Shown here piece by piece: positions 33,792 to 41,629 of a DNA stretch of 64,000 nt; position 1 is the stretch's first letter; each line of letters begins with the position of its first letter. This stretch comes from Proteiniclasticum sp. (lineage in GTDB: Bacteria; Bacillota; Clostridia; Clostridiales; Clostridiaceae). Made by a program: the position numbers and the translations under genes. The stretch spans positions 1-64,000 of the forward strand of contig NZ_DOPX01000032.1 of the NCBI RefSeq assembly GCF_003514505.1, written 5' to 3'. Under the pieces are notes generated by a model. It saw only the letters and a program-made list of their open reading frames with translations, ran no database searches and was not told the origin of the DNA.

Positions 33792-35252
33792 ATGGACCTG
33801 CAAAACAAAAAACTCTCAGAAGAGCAATTTTTTAAGATCCGGGAAGAGATTCTCACTCACTGGCCCACAGGAAAAGATGTGGACCTGACAGAAGCTGTAG
33901 AGTATCTGAAGAAAGTACCTGATGAGAAGAACTTTGCCAAAAAGCTCAGAAAAGCCAAGGAAGAAGGGGTGACCCTGGCGCAGCCAAGAGCAGGTGTGGC
34001 GCTTATCAGTGAACACATCAAGCTGCTGAACTACCTGGAAGAGGAAGGTGGTGCAGATCTTCTGCCCTCCACCATTGATTCCTACACAAGACAGAACCGC
34101 TATAATGAATGCCAGGTGGGCATCGACGAATCCATCAAGGCGGGAAGATCTCTCCTCAATGGATTCCCAGCGGTGAATCATGGGGTCAAGGGCTGTAGAG
34201 AAGTCTATGAGTCCATCAAGAATCCCATCCAGGCAAGACACGGCACACCGGATGCAAGACTTTTAAGTGAAATCATCACCGCTTCCGGATGGACTTCCAA
34301 TGAGGGCGGAGGCATCAGCTATAACATTCCCTACGCCAAGAGCGTATCCATGGAAAGAACCATCAGAGACTGGCAGTACTGCGACAGACTCACCGGATGG
34401 TATCAGGAGCAGGGGATTGAACTGAACCGTGAACCTTTCGGACCACTGACAGGTACCTTGGTGCCCCCTTCCATCTCCAATACTGTGGCGATTCTCGAAG
34501 CGCTTCTTGCAGCAGAGCAGGGCGTGAAGAACATCACCGTAGGCTATGGACAGTGTGGAAACATCATCCAGGACGTGGCAGCCATCCGTGCTCTGGAAGA
34601 GCAGACAGAAGAATATCTGAAAAGATTCGGTTACAACGATGTGTTTGTCACCACTGTGTTCCATCAGTGGATGGGCGGGTTCCCAGCCGATGAAGCCAAG
34701 GCTTTTGGTGTCATCTCTCTAGGCGCAGCTACTGCAGCCATGGCAGGAGCCACCAAGGTGATTGTAAAGACGCCTCATGAAGCTTTGGGGATTCCAACCA
34801 TGGAAGCCAATGCACAGGGCATCAGAGACACTAAGATGACCCTCAACATGCTCCGGGGACAGAGAATGCCCATGAGCAAGGAACTGGAAATGGAAATCAA
34901 GATCATCAAGGCGGAAACCAAGTGCATGCTGGACAGCGTCTATGAAGTGGGCAAGGGAGACTTTGCTAGAGGCACGGTGGAAGCCTTTAAGCTGGGCATT
35001 GTGGACATTCCATTTGCGCCAAGCAAATATAACGCTGGAAAGATGATGCCAGCCAGAGACAACCAGGGAGCGGTAAGATACCTGATGCCAGGAAATCTTC
35101 CCTTCACCCAGGACCTCATAGATTTCAACAAAGAAAAACTCATGGAGAGAGGACGCTTTGAAAACAGAGACGTGACTTTCCAGATGACAGTAGACGATAT
35201 TTTTGCCGTTGGTAAGGGAAATCTCATCGGCAGACCGGAGGAAAAGAAGTAA
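33792..35252 (+). CDS. glmE: Glutamate mutase (methylaspartate mutase) epsilon subunit
   Basis: Catalytic subunit, 486 residues, forming the TIM barrel that holds glutamate and the adenosyl radical. Family segments include PLTGTLVPPSISNTVAI, GYGQCGNIIQDVAAIRALE and a conserved arginine-rich N-terminal region (RQNRYNECQVGIDES). It acts with the sigma subunit as a heterotetramer. AGGAG precedes the ATG by about 7 nt. mal starts 1 nt after its stop. Confidence 0.95.
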   Translation: MDLQNKKLSEEQFFKIREEILTHWPTGKDVDLTEAVEYLKKVPDEKNFAKKLRKAKEEGVTLAQPRAGVALISEHIKLLNYLEEEGGADLLPSTIDSYTRQNRYNECQVGIDESIKAGRSLLNGFPAVNHGVKGCREVYESIKNPIQARHGTPDARLLSEIITASGWTSNEGGGISYNIPYAKSVSMERTIRDWQYCDRLTGWYQEQGIELNREPFGPLTGTLVPPSISNTVAILEALLAAEQGVKNITVGYGQCGNIIQDVAAIRALEEQTEEYLKRFGYNDVFVTTVFHQWMGGFPADEAKAFGVISLGAATAAMAGATKVIVKTPHEALGIPTMEANAQGIRDTKMTLNMLRGQRMPMSKELEMEIKIIKAETKCMLDSVYEVGKGDFARGTVEAFKLGIVDIPFAPSKYNAGKMMPARDNQGAVRYLMPGNLPFTQDLIDFNKEKLMERGRFENRDVTFQMTVDDIFAVGKGNLIGRPEEKK

Positions 35253-35253
35253 A

Positions 35254-36501
35254 ATGAAGATTATTGATGTGGTGTGTTCAGAAGGCAGAACCGGGTTTTA
35301 TTTTGATGACCAGAAGGCCATTGTGAATGGTGCGGGTCATGATGGATTTATGTATGTGGGAGAACCAGAGACCGAAGGTTTCACTTCCATCAGGGTTCCA
35401 GGAGAAAGCATCTCTGTGATGCTGATTCTTGAAAATGGAGAAATCGCTCATGGAGACTGTGCTGCGGTCCAGTACTCCGGTGCAGGTGGAAGAGATCCTC
35501 TTTTCATCGCAAAGGATTTTATTCCAGTCATTGAAGACATAGCAAAGAAGCATCTCATTGGTAAAGATGCCTCTTCGTTCAAGCCTCTGGCCGATGAGAT
35601 CGACAGCCTTTCTTATGAAGGGAAAAGACTGCATACCGCCATCCGTTATGGGATGACCCAGGCGCTGCTGGATGCGGCAGCCAAGTGCAACAGAGTCACC
35701 ATGGCTGAGATCGTGCAGAAGGAATATGAAACTGGGGTGGAACTAAGCCGTGTGCCGATCTTCGCCCAGAGTGGAGATGACAGGTATAACAACGTGGACA
35801 AGATGATCATCAAGGGCACCGACGTCATGCCTCATGCACTGATCAACAATGTGAAGGAAAAGCTCGGTGAAAACGGAGAGATCCTTTTAAACTACATCAC
35901 CTGGATGAGAAATAGAGTGCTTCAGTATAAGATGACAGAAGACTATACCCCAATCTTCCATGTGGATGTTTATGGCACCATCGGAAGAATCTTTAACCAG
36001 GATCTGGAGAAGATGGCCGATTATCTGAAGACACTGGAAGAAGCTGCAAAGCCATTCCTTCTTAGAATCGAAGGTCCTATGGATGTGGGCGAAAGAACGA
36101 AACAAATGGAAGCGCTTCGAGACCTCACGAAGATCCTTGATGATCGAAACATCCATGTGGAGCTGGTGGCAGATGAGTGGTGCAACACCTATGATGATGT
36201 GGTGTACTTTGCAGACAATAAGGCGGGTCACATGATTCAGGTGAAGACACCAGATCTTGGCGGCGTGAACAATTCCATTGAAGCCATCCTTTACTGCAAG
36301 GAAAAAGGTATTGGTGCCTATCTTGGCGGAACCTGCAATGAGACCAACAGAAGTGCAGAGGTCTGCACCAACATCGGTATGGCCTGCGGAGCCAAGCAGG
36401 TGCTGGCAAAGCCTGGTATGGGTGTGGATGAAGGCTTTATGATCGTCAACAACGAAATGAACAGAGTGCTGGCGCTGGCCAAAAGAAGACAGAATCAGTA
36501 G
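35254..36501 (+). CDS. mal: Methylaspartate ammonia-lyase
   Basis: Enolase-superfamily enzyme of 415 residues that removes ammonia from 3-methylaspartate to give mesaconate. Metal and catalytic positions are recognisable in the HVDVYGT, RIEGPMD and LVADEWCNTYDD segments, and the general-base lysine in MIQVKTPDLGG (about residue 330). GGAGGAAAAG at 35237-35246 supports ATG 35254; the frame is open 17 codons upstream inside glmE. A hairpin follows before the hydratase genes. Confidence 0.95.
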   Translation: MKIIDVVCSEGRTGFYFDDQKAIVNGAGHDGFMYVGEPETEGFTSIRVPGESISVMLILENGEIAHGDCAAVQYSGAGGRDPLFIAKDFIPVIEDIAKKHLIGKDASSFKPLADEIDSLSYEGKRLHTAIRYGMTQALLDAAAKCNRVTMAEIVQKEYETGVELSRVPIFAQSGDDRYNNVDKMIIKGTDVMPHALINNVKEKLGENGEILLNYITWMRNRVLQYKMTEDYTPIFHVDVYGTIGRIFNQDLEKMADYLKTLEEAAKPFLLRIEGPMDVGERTKQMEALRDLTKILDDRNIHVELVADEWCNTYDDVVYFADNKAGHMIQVKTPDLGGVNNSIEAILYCKEKGIGAYLGGTCNETNRSAEVCTNIGMACGAKQVLAKPGMGVDEGFMIVNNEMNRVLALAKRRQNQ

Positions 36502-36511
36502 ATAGGTGAGT

Positions 36512-36557
36512 ATGCCGCACAAGCTATGGAATGTAGGAAGTGCGGCATTTCTATTTG
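36512..36557 (+). terminator. Attenuator-like hairpin between mal and the hydratase genes
   Basis: ATGCCGCAC (36512-36520) pairs perfectly with GTGCGGCAT (36540-36548), followed by TTCTATTT. The T-tract is broken, so it may lower rather than stop transcription into the downstream pair. Confidence 0.65.
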
Positions 36558-36591
36558 AGTCGTACAAAGAGCAGAAAAAGGTGGATAAGAG

Positions 36592-37434
36592 ATGAAAATA
36601 ATTGATGCGAGAAAGGTCACGGAAGAAGTCAAGAAACTGGTCATGGATGCCAATTACTTCCTGCCCGAGGATGTCATGGCCTCTCTTCGGGAACAGAAGA
36701 AAAAAGAGAAGTGGATCCTGGCCACCAATACCTTGGGGATGATCATCGAAAATGCGGAAATCGCTGAAAGAGATATGGTGCCCATGTGTCAGGACACCGG
36801 CATGGTGGTAGTCTTTGTGGAGATGGGACAGGAAGTCCACATTGAAAATGGACTATTGGAGGATGCCATAAACCAGGGAATCCGGGAGGGTTATGAAGAA
36901 GGGCTTCTTCGTAAATCCGTGGTGGGAGATCCTTTAAACCGAAAGAATACGGGAGACAATACACCAGGGGTCATCCACTATGAGCTGGTGGCAGGAGATG
37001 CCTTAAAAATTATGGTGGCGCCAAAAGGATTTGGTTCTGAGAACATGTCCCGCCTGAAGATGCTGAAGCCCTCTGAAGGAGTCGAAGGAGTCAAGCAGTT
37101 TATCCTAGAGACCGTGGAGCTGGCTGGACCCAATGCGTGCCCACCCATGGTGGTTGGCGTTGGTATTGGGGGCACCTTTGACAAGGTGACCTATCTGGCG
37201 AAGAAGGCGCTCATGAGAAGGCTGGAAGACTACAACGAGAATCCCTACTATGCGGAGATGGAAAAAGAGCTTCTTCAAACCATCAATGCCATGGGCATCG
37301 GACCCCAGGGCTTTGGGGGAGAGACCACAGCCCTGAAGGTGGCCATCGAGTACTTCCCGACCCACATCGCAGGACTGCCTGTGGCCGTGAACATCAACTG
37401 TCATGCCACCCGTCATAAGGAGGTGACCTTATAA
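36592..37434 (+). CDS. Class I hydratase alpha subunit (probable mesaconase; fumarase family)
   Basis: 280 residues of the two-subunit, [4Fe-4S] class I fumarate hydratase family, alpha chain. Candidate cluster cysteines are C66 (MVPMCQDTG), the one in GPNACPPMVVGVGIGG and the one in NINCHATRHKEV. By homology alone it would hydrate fumarate. Directly downstream of mal it is more likely to hydrate mesaconate to (S)-citramalate, the next step of glutamate fermentation; class I fumarases often accept both. The start is ATG 36592. It overlaps the beta gene by 1 nt. Confidence 0.88.
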   Translation: MKIIDARKVTEEVKKLVMDANYFLPEDVMASLREQKKKEKWILATNTLGMIIENAEIAERDMVPMCQDTGMVVVFVEMGQEVHIENGLLEDAINQGIREGYEEGLLRKSVVGDPLNRKNTGDNTPGVIHYELVAGDALKIMVAPKGFGSENMSRLKMLKPSEGVEGVKQFILETVELAGPNACPPMVVGVGIGGTFDKVTYLAKKALMRRLEDYNENPYYAEMEKELLQTINAMGIGPQGFGGETTALKVAIEYFPTHIAGLPVAVNINCHATRHKEVTL

Positions 37435-38006
37435 TGGAGATAAAACTGACAACGCCACTAACAAGAGAAAAGGTCATGCATCTGAAGCCTGGAGACAATG
37501 TGCTTTTATCAGGAACCATCTATGCCGCAAGAGATGCTGCCCATAAAAAGCTCATGGAGCGTCTGGACAACGGAGAAGCGCTGCCCTTTGACATTGAGGG
37601 AGCGGTGATCTATTATGTAGGACCCACCCCCACAAGAGAAGGAGAAGTCATCGGGTCTGCGGGACCTACCACCAGTCTTCGAATGGATGCTTATACCCCA
37701 AGACTTCTGGATCTTGGACTCATGGGCATGATTGGCAAGGGAAAGAGAAATGATGAAGTGAAGAGAAAAATGGTGGAGCATGGAGCCATCTACTTTGCCG
37801 CCATCGGTGGCGCAGGGGCTCTCATCAAAAAGACCATCCTGGCGCAGGAAACCATCGCTTATGAAGAGCTTGGGCCAGAGGCCATCCGAAGATTGGATGT
37901 GAAGGATTTCCCAGTGACTGTCATCATTGACAGCAAGGGAAATGATCTTTATGAACTGGGCAGAGAGCAGTATCTTGCCTGGAAGAAAGAGGAAGAAGAA
38001 AAGTAG
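37434..38006 (+). CDS. Class I hydratase beta subunit (probable mesaconase; fumarase family)
   Basis: 190 residues, the beta chain (C-terminal half) of class I fumarases, with GEVIGSAGPTTSLRMDAYTP and YFAAIGGAGALIKKTI. The swivelling beta domain closes the active site over the iron-sulfur cluster of the alpha chain. TAATG overlap with the alpha gene implies equal expression. Function as mesaconase is inferred from the operon. Confidence 0.88.
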   Translation: MEIKLTTPLTREKVMHLKPGDNVLLSGTIYAARDAAHKKLMERLDNGEALPFDIEGAVIYYVGPTPTREGEVIGSAGPTTSLRMDAYTPRLLDLGLMGMIGKGKRNDEVKRKMVEHGAIYFAAIGGAGALIKKTILAQETIAYEELGPEAIRRLDVKDFPVTVIIDSKGNDLYELGREQYLAWKKEEEEK

Positions 38007-38020
38007 AACAATATATGAGA

Positions 38021-38060
38021 GGCAGTGGAAGCATGATGTGACCACTGCTTTGTTTTTAAT
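38021..38060 (+). terminator. Terminator of the glutamate fermentation operon
   Basis: GCAGTGG (38022-38028) pairs with CCACTGC (38042-38048), followed by TTTGTTTTT. Confidence 0.88.
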
Positions 38061-38123
38061 TTTAGAAAAAAAGGATTCATGGCAAGGCTTTTGAGGATGT
38101 GATACGCTACCCATAGCAGGTTT

Positions 38124-38169
38124 CCCACCCGATATCTCAAAATAGAGCAAAAAGGCGCTATTGGGTGGG
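38124..38169. repeat. 11-bp inverted repeat with 24-nt loop upstream of the ECF sigma gene
   Basis: CCCACCCGATA (38124-38134) pairs with TATTGGGTGGG (38159-38169) with a single G-T wobble. No T-run follows on either side. It lies about 75 bp before the sigma factor start, so it may be a regulatory structure or an operator. Confidence 0.6.
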
Positions 38170-38242
38170 GAAAGAAAAAAACTTCTGAGATTCTGTAACG
38201 AAACGTCATCTATATACTCATATCAGTAACAGGAGGTGGAAG

Positions 38243-38737
38243 GTGAAGGATGTAGGAAAGCTTTACGAAGAATATTTTCAGACGGTGTACAAGTACCTGT
38301 ATGTACTTTCAGGCAGTGCAGACTTATCCGAAGATCTGACCCAGGAAACCTTCTATCAGGCGGTGAAAAGCTACAAGGAGTTCCGTGGGGACTGTAAGGT
38401 CTCTGTCTGGCTCTGCCAGATTGCAAAGCATCTTTGGTATAAGGAAGCGAAAAGAAGAAATCTGTATCAACCGGAACCTCTGGAAGAGATTATGGATACT
38501 CTGGCATCGGGGGAAGAGACAGAGACGGAGATGCTGGAAAGGGAAGAGAAGAAAATTCTCTATGAAAGAATCGAAAAACTTGAGGAGAAGACTCGGGAGG
38601 TTATGCAGTTAAGGCTTTCTGGGGATTTGAGTTTCAGAGAGATTGGAGAGATTCTTGGACGCACAGAAAACTGGGCGCGGGTAACTTTTTACAGAGGAAA
38701 GCAGAAGATCATGGAGGTGGAAACAAATGAAAAGTGA
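38243..38737 (+). CDS. ECF-family RNA polymerase sigma factor
   Basis: 164 residues with sigma region 2 (about 10-75, LSEDLTQETFYQAVKSY and the WLCQIAKHLWYKEAKRR end) and region 4 (about 110-158, LSFREIGEILGRTENWARVTFYRGKQKI). It would direct RNA polymerase to a small regulon, probably including itself. GTG 38243 is preceded by AGGAGGTGGAAG. It overlaps the anti-sigma gene by 11 nt, the usual pairing. Confidence 0.92.
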   Translation: MKDVGKLYEEYFQTVYKYLYVLSGSADLSEDLTQETFYQAVKSYKEFRGDCKVSVWLCQIAKHLWYKEAKRRNLYQPEPLEEIMDTLASGEETETEMLEREEKKILYERIEKLEEKTREVMQLRLSGDLSFREIGEILGRTENWARVTFYRGKQKIMEVETNEK

Positions 38738-39686
38738 GATGGAGTGCAGCATTGTTGAAGATCTGCTCCCGAGTTTTGTGGAGGAGCTCACAAGGGAAGA
38801 AACCAATGAGTTTATAAAAGAGCATCTGCAAGGCTGTGCATCCTGCAGAAAAAAAGCGGAGAGTCTCTCTCATGAGATGGAGCATGTGGAGAAAGCGCCA
38901 GAAAGAGAACTGAAGTTTTTAAAAAAAGTGAAGAAAACAAAGCTTCTTGGCGCAGTGCTGAGTGCACTTTTTGCGCTGGTTATTGCTTTTGGTATCTACA
39001 GTTATGAGTTCAGATACACCTTGGTTCAAGGAGATTTATCAAAAGCTGTGACGGAGTATGTCTACCCTTTTGAAAAGGAGTTTGAAGGGTATGCCCTGGA
39101 GACCCTGCGTCTTGAGGAGGGCGCTCTTCTTGTTTCTTTTAAGGATCTGAAGAGAGAGACGAGAAACGGTGTTGCAGAATTTGAAAAGGGAGTCAATGGT
39201 AAGTATCGGATCATCCGGGCGGATCTAAGAACTTCATCCTACAGTTCTGTGATCCAGACATTTTACTGGGAAGACCAGGAAGAAAAAAAAGTGGTGGTCA
39301 GCGGATACAGTCTTTCCAAAGACATTGCACGGTACGGGCTGGAGTTCAGTGCTTATAAGTCACCAGGATGGGTATCGGATGAGAGAGTAGAGAGGACCCT
39401 TACATTTCCTGTGAAAAACCTGCAGTTTCTGGAAGTCTTTTCTTTAGAGGCTCTGGTGGAGGAGCTGAAAAAAAGTGAGAATGAGGAGCTATACAATTAT
39501 CATCTTACAGATGTGTCATTTTATGATGAGACAGGAGAAGACATCAGAGAGTCTCTTCTTGTAGGAGAGTCTGGAAATCAGAGAGGCAGCGGCATTGGAT
39601 CCGCTGAGCTGTGGCTTGTGTATGTGCTGATGTTTTTAGTGCTGGGGTTTGGCGCCATCATGGTCCGGTACTTTTTGACGGACTAG
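38727..39686 (+). CDS. Transmembrane anti-sigma factor with zinc-finger domain
   Basis: 319 residues. The N-terminal zinc-finger anti-sigma domain carries H33-x3-C37-x2-C40 and would hold the neighbouring sigma factor inactive. A membrane segment (about 71-92) follows, then about 190 residues of predicted extracytoplasmic domain, and a second hydrophobic segment at the C-terminus (about 295-315). The large outer domain is probably the sensor; its signal is unknown. It may be released by regulated proteolysis, as in related systems. Confidence 0.85.
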   Translation: MKSEMECSIVEDLLPSFVEELTREETNEFIKEHLQGCASCRKKAESLSHEMEHVEKAPERELKFLKKVKKTKLLGAVLSALFALVIAFGIYSYEFRYTLVQGDLSKAVTEYVYPFEKEFEGYALETLRLEEGALLVSFKDLKRETRNGVAEFEKGVNGKYRIIRADLRTSSYSSVIQTFYWEDQEEKKVVVSGYSLSKDIARYGLEFSAYKSPGWVSDERVERTLTFPVKNLQFLEVFSLEALVEELKKSENEELYNYHLTDVSFYDETGEDIRESLLVGESGNQRGSGIGSAELWLVYVLMFLVLGFGAIMVRYFLTD

Positions 39687-39728
39687 AATCCACCACAGTC
39701 ATATACTCATAAGGCGTCAGAAAAAGCA

Positions 39729-39757
39729 TTGTCCTATGGAATAAAATTGTGCATACT
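39729..39757 (+). promoter_or_regulatory. Candidate promoter of the 192-residue membrane protein gene
   Basis: TTGTCC at 39729-39734 and CATACT at 39752-39757 with 17-bp spacing. Both boxes are only partly consensus. Confidence 0.4.
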
Positions 39758-39807
39758 AGATAGTGACAATAAGTATTATTCAAATAAGACATCATGGAGG
39801 AGTAACT

Positions 39808-40386
39808 ATGTTTATATTGCGGGATAAGTCTGTGGAAAAAGCCATAAGAGCTGTGGATCCTTCTGCAAAGGTAGATAACGTACTGTATCTCATCATTCTC
39901 AATGGCGTAGAGGATGATGAGCGGATTCTTTGGACCAAAAGAAAGAAAATACTAGGATGGATGGCACTTGCTTCTTTCATCCTCTATGTGCTGTTTTTGG
40001 AGATCAGGCTTTTCAATATACTGTTCCTTTTATCCGTGGCTTTCTGGAGCGGCACCTCAGGCTTTCTGAATGACACCGGGTTTGTGGTTCTGGATGAAAG
40101 AGGGTACACGCTGTATGTGCTTAATAAGTGGCAGACAAAGGTTACGGCTGTATATCCGCTTTCTTTTGAGGAGATAGAGTCATGCGAGCCTGCCGATCGG
40201 ATTCTTAGAAAACGAACCGCACATCTTCATCTCTATGTGAAAGAAAAGTACTTTCATGTCATAGTCAGCAGAAGAACTTTAGGCTTGAAAAAGCAGAAGA
40301 GAAGCTTTCATGAGATGATGTCAGATTTTACAGAGAAAACTTACCGCAAAGATCTGGATTTTTACAATTTTGATACAGAGGAATAG
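39808..40386 (+). CDS. Membrane protein of unknown function
   Basis: 192 residues from ATG 39808, with GGAGGAG about 6 nt upstream; 15 further upstream codons are open but lack a ribosome binding site. Two hydrophobic segments at about residues 50-65 and 68-88 are followed by a basic, mostly beta-like cytosolic part of about 100 residues. I recognise no family. The layout (two close membrane spans then a soluble domain) resembles PH-like membrane proteins, but I see no sequence motif to support that. Confidence 0.75.
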   Translation: MFILRDKSVEKAIRAVDPSAKVDNVLYLIILNGVEDDERILWTKRKKILGWMALASFILYVLFLEIRLFNILFLLSVAFWSGTSGFLNDTGFVVLDERGYTLYVLNKWQTKVTAVYPLSFEEIESCEPADRILRKRTAHLHLYVKEKYFHVIVSRRTLGLKKQKRSFHEMMSDFTEKTYRKDLDFYNFDTEE

Positions 40387-40411
40387 GGCAGTGTATGATT
40401 GCACTGGTGTA

Positions 40412-40451
40412 TAAGGCAATGAGTAATGGAGCTCATCGCCTTTTCTCTTTA
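40412..40451 (+). terminator. Terminator between convergent genes
   Basis: AAGGCAATGAG (40413-40423) pairs with CTCATCGCCTT (40432-40442) with one mismatch, followed by TTCTCTTT. It may work for both converging genes. Confidence 0.7.
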
Positions 40452-40473
40452 GAGGGAAATCCTTATGGACAGA

Positions 40474-41343
40474 TCATTCTATCCGTTTCACCGGAATCCA
40501 GATTTCACTGTAGGAAACATCTTGTAGATCAGTAGTCATTTTAGTGAAGGAGAAGAAGGGTAGAGGTAGCAGCTCATAGCTTGAAGCTGGCAGCCACTCA
40601 CCGTAGATTCTCGCCATGGTGTCTTGAAGAGTTTTTGGAAAAGGGCCTTCATTTGGGAACACTGCCCAGGCAGCTTCCGGGACAGGGACCAGCTCCAAGC
40701 CTTCTCCTGCAGTTTCTTCTGTGGTGAGGACTCCAATGAGGTGGGTAAGATAACCATCTTCTTTCTGAAAATGAAAATCTGCCTCATAGGATGCGTTGAT
40801 GATTTCCATAGGTTCGACGTTTTTCAGTCGATGGAGCTCTTCCCGCTGCTCTTTGGTGATGCTTTTTGCAAGGTTCACAATCTCCTCGTTGACTCCTTCA
40901 AACTGCATGGGAACGCGCCTGCTGACACCGGCAAAGTAAAACGCTGGTTTTTCAATGATTTGATACTCCATTTTAGTACCTCCTTGTACTTTGATCACAA
41001 AGCTGATTCTTTGAAAGGAAAAACCTCTACCACTTTTTTGTACTTCAGAGGGGAGTGAACCGCTCCACTTTTTAAATGCCCTTGTGAATCCGTCCAGTGA
41101 CTGGTATCCATACCGATATGAAACCTCAGTGACGTGGGCTCCCTGCAAAAGATCCTCACTGGCTTCAGAAAGCCTCCTTCCCTTAACGTACTCACTGAGC
41201 GTGTATCCGCTGAGATGATAAAAGATCTGACGGAAATGATAGTCAGACACACCAGCAAAGGATGAGATTTTATCCAGGGACAGGTCTTCGTCGGTGAGAT
41301 GGTCCTCAATGTAATCCATGACCTGATTCAGTTCTTTCAGCAT
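40474..41343 (-). CDS. AraC-family regulator with GyrI-like effector-binding domain
   Basis: 289 residues. The N-terminal part (about 5-105) has two helix-turn-helix motifs of the AraC/XylS type (LSLDKISSFAGVSDYHFRQIFYHLSG and VTEVSYRYGYQSLDGFTRAFKKWSG). The C-terminal part (about 130-289) is a GyrI-like small-molecule-binding domain (YQIIEKPAFYFAGVSRRVP). Such proteins respond to drugs or other hydrophobic compounds. AGGAAG lies close upstream on the minus strand. It is convergent with the membrane protein gene and divergent from the sensor kinase. Confidence 0.9.
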   Translation of the reverse strand: MLKELNQVMDYIEDHLTDEDLSLDKISSFAGVSDYHFRQIFYHLSGYTLSEYVKGRRLSEASEDLLQGAHVTEVSYRYGYQSLDGFTRAFKKWSGSLPSEVQKSGRGFSFQRISFVIKVQGGTKMEYQIIEKPAFYFAGVSRRVPMQFEGVNEEIVNLAKSITKEQREELHRLKNVEPMEIINASYEADFHFQKEDGYLTHLIGVLTTEETAGEGLELVPVPEAAWAVFPNEGPFPKTLQDTMARIYGEWLPASSYELLPLPFFSFTKMTTDLQDVSYSEIWIPVKRIE

Positions 41344-41521
41344 AGGGGCACTTCCTTTCTTATCACCAGTGTATCGGAGGGAAAAGCAAAAGACTCGACT
41401 TTTTTCTTCTTATTGTATCGTATCGCGTCACATCAGAAAATAGACGAACCTATGGATCATTTACAGCGGCGAGGAGAAGAAGTATTTAAATGTGAAGAGA
41501 AAAGCAGCTTTTTATCCTTCC

Positions 41522-41533
41522 ATCACACGTGAT
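41522..41533. repeat. Short inverted repeat in the divergent araC-like/kinase gap
   Basis: ATCACACGTGAT: 5-bp arms with a 2-nt spacer. It lies in the 286-bp gap between divergent genes and could be an operator. The rest of the gap shows only a weak promoter candidate (TAGAAT at 41587-41592 with a poorly spaced TTGGAT). Confidence 0.35.
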
Positions 41534-41629
41534 ATTCTCTGATATGTTTTCGGTTAAGATTTTCTTTGGATAACCAGAAATTGTGATAGAATGAAAACAA
41601 AGTTTAGTTCGCGATGAGGGGGGAAGAAG

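Noticed and set aside
35887..36840. Long minus-strand open frame (317 codons) opposite mal and the hydratase gene
   Set aside because: It is the mirror of well-supported plus-strand genes, is rich in His, Phe and Leu, and spans two genes and a hairpin.
38195..38215. ECF-type promoter (TGTAACG, CGTC) before the sigma gene
   Set aside because: The two elements are far too close together, and no AAC-type -35 is at the right distance from CGTC.
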